Positions 26,321-38,552 of a stretch of DNA of 64,000 nt are shown here, one piece after another (positions within the stretch are counted from its first letter, which is position 1; each line of letters starts with the position of its first letter). Both the position numbers and the translations under genes were made by a program. Origin of the DNA: Megalobrama amblycephala (lineage: Eukaryota; Chordata; Actinopteri; Cypriniformes; Xenocyprididae); assembly GCF_018812025.1 (NCBI RefSeq), contig NC_063052.1, forward strand, positions 23,810,226-23,874,225, given 5' to 3'. The notes below the pieces were generated by a model. That model searched no databases. It was not told the DNA's origin and saw only the letters and a list, made by a program, of their open reading frames with translations.

Positions 26321-27049
26321 CAAAATTACTGTGACCTGCTCACTACAGCCCATTGTGACAATTGAGTTGTTATAGATCTAAATATTTTTTGAGACCACTT
26401 AAGAATTCATTATTGAGCTTGCTAACATCAAGAAGGACCTTAATGCAGTAATGAGTAATACAACAATAATCAGACCAGCTTTCATTCTTTCTTCAACTTT
26501 AAATGCAACACTCTGTCTAGACCAGTTCTGACGTATGTATTCTTTCATTGAGGGCCTTCTGTGCGATTTGCTTCACATAGGGAGAGTGTGTTTAGACATG
26601 TTTGTGCTTAGACTCTCTCTATTTCTAATATCACAGAGAAAGACTAATTTTCTTACTCTCAGATCCACTCAAAGATGCAAATCTTTTTTCTTTAAATCCT
26701 TTTTTCTTTGTTGTCTGAGCACAGGTGGGAGAGGGACCTGTAAGGACACGACTCTCTGTTTTATGTGGGTAACCTCACACAAACACAGGCATGCTGCACA
26801 CGGCACATGACTTTTAGTTGTTCCAACTATTCCTTTGGTGTTCTTTAGACGTATAGAGCTCTTCATGCTCTTTGGAGTGAAAAAAATCAATGCAGTCCTT
26901 GATAACATCATCCATGCGCCCACTTGCTTTGTATAAATTGGTTTCATCTGTGAATGTTGTGGTACAGAAGCCTCCAAACCAGAAAGACAGCTTCAAAACA
27001 TTAATCTTCTAACTTTTTTCTCTTTCCTCTGTACTCCTCTTTCTCTCTC

Positions 27050-27180
27050 CATGTCTTCCACACTCATTCTTTTTCTGGTGTCTATCTGCCCCCCACCCCC
27101 AACCCCCACCCCCCACGCCCCATTAAACAAGCATTCAGCAGCAGCTCCATCACACACATCCACTTAAAGAAAAAAAAAAA
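27050..27180. repeat. C-rich then A-rich low complexity
   Basis: A pyrimidine stretch of CCCCCACCCCC units (27088-27120) is followed by an A11 run near 27170. The rest of 26321-27616 shows no gene. Confidence 0.7.
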
Positions 27181-27616
27181 CAGATTAAAATTCATAACTT
27201 TCTCTATGCAAATTTGCGGCAGCCACTTATCAATCCAATTTCAGCCAATTAGACTTCTTCTCATTAATCTGCCTTCAAGGCAGCGAAGAGCTTGCAAAAA
27301 GGAATATTAAATTTGATACAACAAATGTCACATGCTCAAAGTATTTGACTGAGTAATGAGTGCGTCAGAATAATATGGGTTAAAAATCTGAACATTAATG
27401 GATTAATAATTTATATGTGACAGTAGAGAAGAGATTTTCTGAAAATTATGTCAATCATTACAACTGCAGACATGCACAGACAAACTAGTGTTTGAATGGA
27501 GATGTTATTGTTAAGATATAGCATAAAAACATAAAACCGTAGGCATTTATTGGGTCCACATTTTACAGTGAAATAAGAATTGGTTTAGTTGAGGGATTTT
27601 ATAAGCGACTAAACAA

Positions 27617-28398
27617 CACTGTAAAAAATGACTGTGATTTTAACAGTAAAAGACTGTAAAAATGCTGCGGTGAAAAACTGTTGATTGGTTTACAGAAAGT
27701 TTCCGTACTATATACGGTGAATAACTGTAATAGATCTAATGGTACATTTAATGTAATTTTACGGTAAAATACCGTTAAATTCACAGTTTTTGGAAGTGAA
27801 AAATAACAATTCATTGTAAAATTTACAGTGAAAAAACGTATATTGACATTCCCACAATTCCCTGCGTGATACTTCACTTTGATATATTTTTGTTGAAATA
27901 ACTCTGTTTCTTCTTAGTTTTTCTCATTTTTTTCTAATCAGTTATGTACATTAGGGTTTTATGTTACATCTAATGTTGTTAAATTAATGTTTATTGCATT
28001 TTTAAAATTTCATGCATGTTACCATGATGGTGTTTAGTGTGTGTGTGAATGACACTGTGTGCACCTATATATTAGTATTGTGCTTCTCAGCTTGTGGAAA
28101 AGCTGCTTGTGATGAACTTTGATTCATCATGTGACTCTCATCACCACTGTGTTTGGTGACTGTCAGTGTATTATAAAGGTACAAAACAGATATTAGTACT
28201 TCATTAGGTTAGTAAATTAACATTATATCAGTTAATGAAATACGTTATTTTACCGTAAATTTAACAGATTTAAAATGTAAAATTCACATGTAACTCCGTA
28301 AGTATGTTTACGGTTTGATGTCATTTTTACAGTATTGTTCTGGTAACCACAGCTGCCGGTATTTTTCCGTAGAAACAACGGGATTTTTTTTTACAGTG
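27617..28398. mobile_element. MITE with CACTGTAAAAAA ends
   Basis: Starts CACTGTAAAAAATGACTG and ends TTTTTTTTACAGTG. The interior is full of ACAGTAAA / TTTACAGT / TTACGGTAAA motifs in both orientations. 782 bp, no transposase. The open frames over it are spurious. Confidence 0.8.
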
Positions 28399-28654
28399 AA
28401 TGCAAGATCTAATTTTTCTAGATTTGCATTTTTTTTCTCATTGTTTAGAAACCAGCTTAAGAGCAACCTTAAAGCAGCTCTAAACATTAAAAATGATTGC
28501 ATTTTCAATTGCATCAGAAACATCAAAACAATGAAAGCATTAGTATATTATTATTATTATTATTAATAATATTATAATACCATCTATTATAATACATTAT
28601 ATAGACAATTGTTTTTTTTATTCTCTTATAATCACCAAAGCTGCATTTACTTGA

Positions 28655-28829
28655 TCAAAATATAATAAACAGTAATATTGTGAGAAATAACGGTTTTCTA
28701 TGTGATATAGTTTAAAATGTAATTTATTCTTGTGGTGGCAAAGCTGAATTTTCAGCAGCCACTACTCCAGGCTTCAGTGTCACATGATCCTTCAGAAATC
28801 ATTCTAATATGCTGATTTGGTGATGAAGA

Positions 28830-28860
<31 letters not shown>

Positions 28861-29030
28861 CATTGTTGAAAACAGCTAAGCTGCTAAATATTTTTGTGGA
28901 AACTGTGATTTTAACACTATAAATCTTTTTACTGTCACTTTTGATCAATTAAATGCATCCTTGCTGAATAAAAGTATTATTATTATTATTTTTTAATCTT
29001 ACTGACCCTCAACTTTTAATAGATAGTGTA
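28655..29030 (-). mobile_element. Fragment of the ACACTACC-type MITE family
   Basis: Shares with the other copies the blocks AAAGCTGAATTTTCAGCAGC, GTGTCACATGATCCTTCAGA and CTGTCACTTTTGATCAA. It holds an (ATT)n expansion at about 28842-28860. Confidence 0.75.
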
Positions 29031-29703
29031 TTATACTTATATATATAATTTATTTTAATTGCACCATAGATTTTAGACTCTCTTTTGTATTTGTTTATTA
29101 TTGATTTTGTGTCCATTTCTATTGGGTAGACTTTTCATTTATTTTGCAGTAGAGCTGTATCTAGAGGTTTCATTTGACTCTGGCTCCATCTAGTGGAAAC
29201 CCTTATATTGTGAAACACTTTTGCACACGTGACATAATTATGACTCACAGCAAATATTTTATTTTTAATGGCATTGGCAAAGTAAACCTACGCCCTCTTC
29301 TCTTTCTTTTCTTTTAATAATGGATAGTTTCATCAAAATATTCGCTTCTTGTGCTGCCTTGCACGCTCTGGTATTTCCTTCTGGAAACGCAATATCTAAC
29401 CTTGTCAGGTGTATCTGGAAGAAGTCAACAGTGGTTGATAAAGATGGGGGTGGTCGGTGGGAGGAGTCTTTTCTGCTGCAACCTCAGTATGCAAATAAAC
29501 ATTTTTGATGGTTTTCAGCGGAGCTACTATTTATGAAAAGTATGGATTCGCTGTCCTCTGTGCCTGGTACTGGCATTAAATAAACAAACTACAAATTCAT
29601 CGGATGGGACGTGACTTTGGCTCGTATTCACCTGTACGCAGAATAAATAAATAAAAAAAAAAAAAAAAAATTTTGGAGTGGGGCAAGATTTTGGGTCGCA
29701 TTC

Positions 29704-30569
29704 ATGGCGGAGAATCCAAACTCTCGACCTGTAATAACCACCGCGAGCAGTTCTTACCTGGAATGCGGGAATTCAAGCACAAGGACCCCGTGGTACGACA
29801 AAGAGTCCATGCTGAGCGTGCCTTATTACCTTATCCTTGTTGAAGTTGTGAGTAAACTTTACTTTTTGTCTTTATTAAAACTCGACTCGAACTTTATTAA
29901 TCAAACTTTATTAAAACTCGACTAAAATGGGCAACTGATGAACAAATCCAACAGGCTTGTTATTGGTGAGGGAAACTTTTATACGGTTTGTCTGTTCTGT
30001 TATCTTTCCTTTTGCTTTTGCACTGGAATCTATGAGAGCAGAATAGAGCTTTGTTAAGAGCTATTACGTGCGCTGGACGGCGTGGTTGCTAAGCAACCGA
30101 ATGTAGGCTATTTTCCTCTCCAAAATGATGTTATGCAGCAGTTATCATAAACCGTCAATTTAAAGTCGTTCGTGATTTAAGAAATTGTAATGTTAAACTT
30201 TATTTTCACGGTGTAATTCATTCACTTTAAAAATCAACGAATCAGGTTATCAACAATTGGTTGCGTGTTGATTTTAGATCATCACATTTCTAACTCATTA
30301 AAAAGGCAAATGTGCACTGTAAAACCCATGCCTTTGTATTCAGGGGGAAATCTAGGCTTCTAGGCTACACTGCATATGTGTATATTAAGGCTATGTAATT
30401 TTGTTTTGTTTTTAAACATACGGACAACCTATTCCGTATGAAGGCAATTGCATATGTGAGCTGCACCATAACTTATGGAGAGATTTTGTTATTCGTGTAT
30501 GTGATCCTTAATAAGAAGCCCAACCTATAGCTTATTTTTTCTCTTTTTTCACATTGTTCTCAACTCATT

Positions 30570-30600
<31 letters not shown>

Positions 30601-30870
30601 CCAAATGTCCCCACAAGGATAGTAAAACTTGAGATTCCCTACTTTGTGGGGACTTTTTGCATGCTGGTCCTCACAAGGAAAACTGATTAATAAACATAAT
30701 AAAATGTTTGTTTGTTTTTGTTTTTTGAAAATGTAAAAATGCAGAGAGTTTATCTGTGATGGGTAGGTTTAGGGATAGGTTTAGACTAGGGGGAGAGAAT
30801 ATACAGTTTGTACAATATAAAAACCATTACACCTATGGAGGTCCTCACAAGTATAGCAAAACAAACATGA

Positions 30871-30913
<43 letters not shown>

Positions 30914-32431
30914 CGGTGTGATTGTGGTTGGTGTAAATGTTCCTCTTTATGTCTCAATGCTGGTAAGATAAGGCCTTGTTGCAGAGGAAGTGAGATTGTG
31001 ATAGAGCTATGTATTTAAATGGAAAGTGCTAATGGCTGGTTTAATTCAACGACCCAATAACCCAGTTTTGAAAAAGTAGAGGACTCTGCTTTAGCAAATA
31101 CACGTTTGTTTTAAATATATAAAGTTGTCACTTTAATGACGTAAGGTTTTTTTCTGTATTTTATACTTATTTTATTTGTGTTTCTATTAGTCTGAACAGA
31201 ATCTACTACAAATTTAGATATTTAACAACTAAAATCAAGATATTTCTTATTTTAATTTAAAAAAATCTGGATATGGTAAAAGTCATGTAAAATAAATAAA
31301 AATCTTATAGCTCCATGGCCATTTTGATAATGAGTTTTTTTTTAGTTATGTCTATAGAAATTTTGAGCAAAAAAACCAAAAACAAAACAAAACAAAACAA
31401 AAACACAGCCTTAATCCTTATCCCTGTAAATCCCAATGACTTGAAAATTGTCAGGCCTTCAAATACAGTTAAGGAGACCAGGGGGAATAAAAGGTTGAGA
31501 ATCACTGTCCTACAACATCTCCATTTAGTTTTTCCAGAGAATGAAATAATTCAAAGCAACAGGAATTCTTTTATTCTTCAGATTTTGGGTCTGCTGGTAT
31601 GGGCACTGATTGCAACCACAGAGTATTTCCACTTTTCCCCATTTGGATGGGTGATGTTTGTGACTGTCTTCTATTGGCTTCTCACCCTCTTCCTCTTCAT
31701 CATCAACCTGGCCAATGGGAAAATCCGACACATGCCTTGGACTACAGTGGTGGGTGCGCTTCTTTACAGTTATAGTTGATTTTTCTCTACAAAGCTGGCA
31801 TTAAATTATAAAGGATTGTATGCGATTGTATGTGTGTAATAGTTCCACATTTTGATTTAGAAAAAAACAGCCTAAACTTAGTCAATTATCATTCCAATGA
31901 CTTTCATAAACAACATGGCTCAATGGTTTTGAAGGAACATATTGTTGTGCTAATTGTCTCAAATAATTGTAGTTCCGTCTCTGCTCTAGGTTCTCGTTTT
32001 TAACTGCAGTGCGGCAATATTGTACACTTCGGCTGCTATTGTTGAGGCAGCTTTGGTCAATCGGGGGGCCAAAGGTCATCATGATTTTAACTGCTGGGCA
32101 GCATCAACGGTAATAATCATTTTGAAGTAGTTAGATAATTGTGTGCAAAGCTGTAACCAACATAACACTGAGGGGAATATACTGTATATCAGTTTTCAGT
32201 AGTTTTAAATTCTTAAATGATTACGATTGATCTCCTCAGCCCAGAATATGTGGTCACATTATTGATAGTGTGAAATACATGTTTTTCATTTACTTTGCAT
32301 AAAATGATTACAATTTTTAATGCTTGTCTTTCTTTTTTTCTCTGTTCTAGTTTTTTGCATTCCTAGTATCTCTGAGTTACGCTGCTAGTGCGTTCTTCAG
32401 TTACAAATCCTGGCACAGAGGAGATGAATAA
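29704..32431 (+). CDS. cmtm8: CKLF-like MARVEL transmembrane protein 8
   Basis: Four-pass MARVEL membrane protein; mammalian CMTM8 promotes EGFR internalisation. Exons: 29704-29847, 31582-31749, 31990-32109, 32351-32431, all with GT-AG ends and in frame, giving 170 residues (human CMTM8 has 173). The cytosolic N-terminus carries VITTASSSY, like the human VTTTASSF. Membrane segments lie at about residues 41-60 (ILGLLVWALIATTEYF), 70-91 (GWVMFVTVFYWLLT), 105-127 and 145-164 (FFAFLVSLSYAASAFFSY). The start is the only ATG that fits the family N-terminus, shortly after an A-rich tract. The next gene on the same strand is cmtm7, 0.85 kb downstream, as in the vertebrate CMTM cluster. A possible polyA signal AATAAA lies at 32939-32944. 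Intron 1 contains the GT-flanked repeat. Confidence 0.92.
30572..30912. repeat. GT-flanked dispersed repeat, second copy
   Basis: (GT)n at about 30572-30600 and 30873-30912 bracket a core with CTGTGATGGGTAGGTTTAGG, TATAAAAACCATTACACC and TCCTCACAAG repeats. Related to 18437-18800. Lies in intron 1 of cmtm8. Confidence 0.8.
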
Positions 32432-33285
32432 AGTGAGAAAAAAATGTTAAAAATATGGCTCATCCTTACATTGTTCAGGAATGGACTAAACTTGAAAAAT
32501 ATTTAATATTGATGACTCTCTATTTTATTAAAAATTAAGAAATTAACCTTTTGCTCTGTATGTATTTGCAATCATTCCACAAATACACAGATTTGTCTAA
32601 TGAAGAGATGTTTTGATATTTTTTCATAATTTATATGGATATTATTTACATTATTTTATCTTTATTGAATGGAGTATAATCCTAAGGCTTATTGACTGTT
32701 TGTGAATGAATAGGCATTTAATGTTTCACCTGTGTGAATGTTGATTACCATTTGCATGATCTAAAAGTATGCTGAAAAACCTCACGATGTTTGGACTTAC
32801 CTGACTGACATTTTATGAGCCTCATTGTATTTCAAGAAGCATGCGCAACTCTGTTCTCACAAAACATTTTCCTTTTCCATCCAGGTCTAAGTCATTTACT
32901 TAAGTTTTATATTTGCAAACTCTATTATGGCGGCACACAATAAAGCAGCTCACATTTGGCAAACCAGTAAAGGAAGTTCACAAGTGCATTCATGTACAAC
33001 ACCACAAACACAAAAAGATGTGCTTGTCGAATATGTGTTCACTATTACAGGAATGTGATGAGATAGGCCTACGTATTGAGCTCATCTATTATGTCATTAC
33101 TGTGTTCCATTGAACTATGTTTCATGCTTTCGGATATTAAGAGAATGTTAACTGTATGACTGTGAATCATGATGTGAAATTGAGCAACGCTACTCAACCA
33201 CGTCAGATGTGGTTTCCTGGCCACTACACGCGCGGGCTTTGTTCGTTTTAAGTGTATGTTTGTTTGATACATAAACCACCGAACG

Positions 33286-35310
33286 ATGATGGGGATTTTA
33301 TCTCTGGACTACTTACTATCAAAACAAGGAATTCTGAAGATCGCTCAGCTCGTAAGTATTTCAAATCGACACCCATGTAACACGACAGTATAATACTGAA
33401 TACACTTTTCCGCGTGTCATTTATGTGAATTGTAAATCTGTCAATTATAATGTCGCTTTAATCATGAAAGTGAATCTTTATAGTACGAGAGGATTTAGTA
33501 CAGAGCATTTTATGTGTGTGCAGGTAATTCTCCTGGTAGCGTTCGCTTGCGTTCGCTCGACGTGGTACAACAGCTTTTACGCTTACGGTTTCTATGAAGG
33601 GGTTACGCTGGGTTACTCCGTCACAATTATCCTTTACGTGTTCCTGACTGTCTTTGGGCTTCCGAAAAGGGCATCATTTGTGAACTGGCTCATAGCCGTG
33701 AGTATTGTGCTCCACATTATATGTGCTACTATATTTCAGATCACTATTCTTACCTAAAGCTCACATCTATTAGTAAATTATATGGGTAGTTCACACATAA
33801 CGTCCATGGACTATATTATATTAGGCTGGCTCCAACAAACCAGCAAAGCTGACAAGCAGTTTTTTGGAACAAAACTAGTTACCAGCTTAAACGGTATTTT
33901 CCAAACAGGAAAATCAAGATTTTAGTTGAGCATGTATATAAACTTGTATATAAAGGGGGAAATAGCCATTTTAATCACCTTTTTGTCTTCATTTGAAATG
34001 GTATTATGGTGTGGGAAATTACAAACATTCTGTGTAGTTTATCAGTTAATGTCAGATTATAAAACTTTGATGTGTAGTAATTATACAAGGTGATAATCAA
34101 AAAGTGCTGTTTAAAATGATTTATTTATGGAGTACAGCATGTCAAACTATACATACATGTCAACTTTCCATAATCCTTCCCACATTTTCATGTCAGCTGC
34201 TACCCACATTATAATCATGTATTAATATAACAGTATATGATTATGGACGTTTTGATGAAGAATGTGTATCTGTTTGCTCTTCAAGGAGTTGGTGCTCGAT
34301 ACACTGGGATTCATCTTCATCTCCACTGGGTCCATTGTAGCTGCTGTAAAGTCTTATGGAGTCCCCATTCTGGTTGGCGCCTCAGTAAGAGCTTAATGTT
34401 CAGCAGTTTTAATATAGCCAGCTGAGTTTTATTACTTCCAATCAAACTTGTGATGATGTAAAAGTCCTTTTTTTGTGAAATTAAAAATGCATGTAAAAGA
34501 CAGGATTTTGTCTGGAAGTTTGCTGGTTTGGTAGTGTTCTCATTTTGTAGCATTTAATTTCCATAACTTCCCACCCTCCTAAATATGTTTTAGTTCTGTT
34601 AGACTGATAATATCCTAATCTATTCTGGTGTTTGTTTTTCAGGTATGTGGGCTTCTGGCCTCATATCTCTTAGTTGTTAGTATGATACTGTCGTTTGTTG
34701 CCGCTCACCGCCCTCAACCTGCGGGTAAGTTAAGAGCTGTGTGTATTTTCTGTTCTGTTCTGTATTTCAGCATATTAAAGGATTAGTTCACTTTCAAATA
34801 AAATTTTCCTGATAATTTACTCACCCCCATGTCATCCAAGATGTTCATGTCTTTCTTTCTTCAGTTGAAAAGAAATTAAGGTTTTTGAAGAAAACATTCC
34901 AGGATTATTATCAAAGGGCTTTAAACAATACCAGACGAGCAATAAGGGTCTTATCTAACGAAACGGTCGGTCATTTTCAGAAAAATGTAAATGTATATGC
35001 TTTATATAAACAAATGATCGCCTTCCAAGTGCCAAAAGCGCACTTTGGTATTCTTCAATAAGCTTACGCTGTATGTCCTACGCCTTCCCTATTCTACTTA
35101 CGGAATGAACGCAGCGCCAGTTCCATTTTTTTCCATAAGTAGAATAGGGAAATTTGAAAATACAAATTTTCAAATTTTATTTGAAAGTGAACTAATCCTT
35201 TAAGATAAACTGAACATAGCTGGATCTGAAAAGTGTGTTCATGCGCTTCTGGATCCTAAACTGTTAATCTAAAAAAAAAATGTATTTCTATTCCAGATCC
35301 ACCAGTATAA
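33286..35310 (+). CDS. cmtm7: CKLF-like MARVEL transmembrane protein 7
   Basis: Four-pass MARVEL membrane protein; mammalian CMTM7 is linked to B-cell receptor surface handling and EGFR trafficking. Exons: 33286-33351, 33524-33697, 34286-34384, 34643-34724, 35297-35310, with GT-AG ends, giving 144 residues. LKIAQLVILLVAFACVRSTW matches the CMTM7 signature (LKVAQMVTLLIAFICVRSS in human), as does SIVAAVKSY in the third membrane segment. Segments lie at about residues 18-34, 49-66, 81-101 and 110-131. The N-terminus is shorter than in mammals. Translation could start at either of two adjacent ATGs. The last coding exon adds only 14 bases (DPPV end). The last intron is mostly a MITE. PolyA signal AATAAA at 35405-35410. 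Converges on dync1li1. Confidence 0.88.
34775..35203. mobile_element. TTAA-type MITE in the last intron of cmtm7
   Basis: Starts TTAAAGGATTAGTTCACTTT and ends AAAGTGAACTAATCCTTTAA: about 30-base inverted ends with TTAA at both junctions (34775-34778, 35200-35203). An inner hairpin (CCCTATTCTACTTACGG / CATAAGTAGAATAGGG) lies near 35087-35151. Fills about three quarters of the 572-bp intron. Confidence 0.9.
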
Positions 35311-35463
35311 AAGTGTCTTGATATTTATAGTGCTCCTGAAATATCTAATTGCTCTCAACACATGACAGCATGGATGGGGAATTGATAAAGGGTATGGATG
35401 TTTTAATAAATTTATATGGAATATAAAAGACTATCACAATATCACTTATTGCACTCATTTTTT

Positions 35464-36060
35464 TTTATTGCAGTGTCTATTTAAACTAAGTGCAAATAAC
35501 GTCCCTTGTTGGCAAACGCTATTTACACTAGCTCCGCCCACCAATGTCTGGTTGGGCCACTCAAGTTAAGAAAGACCAACAGAATTTAACGTCTTCTGTG
35601 GCACAACTGTATGGCTTGCAGACCTGGCTTTTAACGTGATTGACGCGGGTTCAAATCTGCCTTTTGCAGAGCTTGCATTTATTTTCAATAAAAATGAAAA
35701 TAATGTTCTAAAAGTGGAAATAAACTGCAAACGAGTGTTTAATAATATTGAAAGTGTTTATTGGCTAAGGTTAAAGGAAGGTGTAGGGAGGATTTTTATT
35801 CTCCCAATAAGGCATCATCCATTTAATAATTTTAATAAATATAATCATTTACACTATGATATTATTGCATCCTGTTAATGTACAAAAATACTGAGGTGCA
35901 AATAGTATCTGCCAATATAAAGTATAGATAGCGTCTAATTAGGCTTTTAATTGCAAAGAACTGATACTTTTACATGGTGTAAATAGAATATATTGCTTAA
36001 TACATAGCTTCTATTGCTAAGAAAATATACTATTGTCACTTAGTGCAAATAGCCGCTGCC
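35464..36060. repeat. Probable degraded repeat with TGCAAATAG motifs
   Basis: AAGTGCAAATA-type motifs recur at about 35490, 35897 and 36043, and the ends look partly inverted. Lies between the converging cmtm7 and dync1li1 transcripts. No gene seen. Confidence 0.4.
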
Positions 36061-36474
36061 ATAAGTTAATACTATAATAGTTATTATAAATCATTTAACA
36101 TTATAAAAAGGTATTATAATACCCTGCCAATAATTTTCTGGTGCATAAAATCATAAAAAAATTGCCTTTATTTTGATCAAATTAATGTTATAGTCTCAAC
36201 ATTGTTTTGTTAATCACTTGTTTACCAAGTTATTAGTACTTTCTTGAGCACTTTTGTTGGTTTGGTGGCCAAATCTAGTTGTCTAATGCTTATAAAGAGA
36301 CCAAAAATTAAAAACAAACATACATACAATTTGTAAATATGTTGAGCTCATTTCAGCATTGAGTAAACTGTTCCAAATAAGAGATGTTTTTTTTTTTGTG
36401 CTCAGATCACAGACTTCCTGTGTCGTAATGCCATTTCCTATCTCTCCACCCACACAAAAGAACAAAGTCGGCAG

Positions 36475-37999
36475 CCAGTCCCAATAAATACAACTTTAAT
36501 AGAATGATTACAGACCTGATCCAGAGAAACATCACTACATCTTGTGAAATTACAGGACCATAATAGCGTATGTTTATTTCCCCCCTCCCACTTGTAAGAA
36601 GTTCGGTTGATGACTGTACATGCAGGTGAGGGTGATCTGAGATCTCACCTGCCCTGCCCTGCCACCTCTGCCAAGCACCCTCCCTTCCCTTCCCACTACT
36701 AATTTCTAGCCGTTAAAGTCTCTAAACAGAATATCTGCCTGAATTTACTCATTTTGCTTAAACTCCCACACACACACTCAGACACACACACCAATGTAAA
36801 GACAGTAATACTGATCTTGTTTGCATGATCTCTAGTGCATCCATTAATAAACAGTGCCATAACTGGCTGTAGTTGAGAGATGAAAACACACATACACAGA
36901 AACATCCAATTTTCAAGCTCTTCAGAACATAGAAAACAAACAAACAAACAAACTTGTTTTTTTTTTTTTTTTACACTGGACATAGTTGTCAGTCCCATCA
37001 ATAGTCTTGCTCAGCAGTTACACAGACGACTTCATAAACCATGTCTAAGCTAAAAACTTTCTCGCTCTCCAGTTAAGTGTACTACTTTGCTACAATCAGC
37101 ATTGTAAGGGATTATTTTCAGTGTCATGGCCTAATATTGTGTAATAGTGCAATATTCAGATACTTTTATTGTATACAACAGATCACAAATGATGAATCTG
37201 ACTTTGTGACTCTGCTGACAATTTCTCAGCAGCAAAAAAAAGGGGTTATGAATATTATAAAGCATTGAAATCATGTCAGTATGCTTGTTCTGGTCCTGTG
37301 ATCGAGACACTTAATAGGGCAGTTATTAAGAATGCTAAAGATGACCATTTAATGAAAACACCAACACAAAGGTGACCATATCCAATGAATCATTTGATCA
37401 AATCCCACTCTGACTGAAATGTGATGCTTCCCTTTATTTTTATGTATTTTTTTTTTTGTTCGGATGAGGCTTAGTAAGACATTTAGATAAGTAAAAATGT
37501 GCGTTTTTTTATCAGAAGCTGAAAGACTTTTACTCTAGATGAACAAGATCCTTCATATAACATAATTCACTACCAAAAGCCATAGAAAAGTCTAACTTGC
37601 ATACAGATACATGTTCAGAAACCCCCTTCACTTTCTAATTCAGACTTGGCTCTACATCTCCATTTTCTCTCTAAGCCTCTCTTGTAGTGTTCAACGCTGA
37701 TCTAATGTCCTCCTTTTTTATAACAACCCTGCCTCTGTGGTTATTTACGGACCTGTCCGCTGTACATGTGCGTGTGTATGGAGACAGACATAGCAATCGC
37801 AATTTGCCCGACATGCAGCTTCAAGTCACTGGCCTTACAAGTAATAAACAGGAATATATCCCCCTTCTGAACAAGATCAAGAGAAAGAGTGAGAAAGAGG
37901 AAGGGAGGAGAGGTGGCAGAAGGGAGGCAGGTTCAGGGGGAGCAGAGAGAGTAGTGTAAATGGGGAGGGGCTTGCCGGTGAATAATCCCCGCCTCTTGT
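36475..37999 (-). other. dync1li1: dync1li1 3'UTR and polyA signal
   Basis: Downstream of the stop codon (38002-38000, - strand) the terminal exon seems to run about 1.5 kb to a - strand ATTAAA (TTTAAT on the + strand at 36495-36500). No other polyA signal closer to the stop is clearly better. A G/A-rich stretch lies at about 37874-37950. Confidence 0.6.
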
Positions 38000-38462
38000 T
38001 CAGGATTCGTCGTTTTCGGCAGGGGGTGTGGTGGCGTTAGGGGCTGAGGAGTCCAGGTCAGATTTATTGGAGATCCGGTCCAGCTCAGCCTGGACATCTG
38101 TCAACCCCAACTTGGAGCCTGAGAATGAACAAGATAAAATCGGATAGAATTAGAATGAGTACGCTGACCACATTTTATATCATGTTATTTGGAAACGGTA
38201 TTAACCAAAGCTTTAAAGGAATATTCTGGGTTCAATACAAGTTAAGCTCAATCTGTAGCATGTGGCATAATGTTAATTACAAAAAAAAAAAAAAGGGCAA
38301 AAGAATTTCATAAATCGAGGTTACTGTAAGGATCTTAAATGGGGCCAATTTTGGGGAGAATTTAAAGGTATAAATGTTGTAAATTGTAATTTTATAAAAA
38401 CATTTATTTTAATGTTAAAACTTCTGTAATATTTTAGTCATAAAGCTGTATAAATATATAAG

Positions 38463-38552
<90 letters not shown>

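Noticed and set aside
31315..31581. Extended N-terminus joined to cmtm8 exon 2
   Set aside because: It is intron read-through before a good acceptor at 31580-31581; splicing from exon 29704-29847 restores the family N-terminus.
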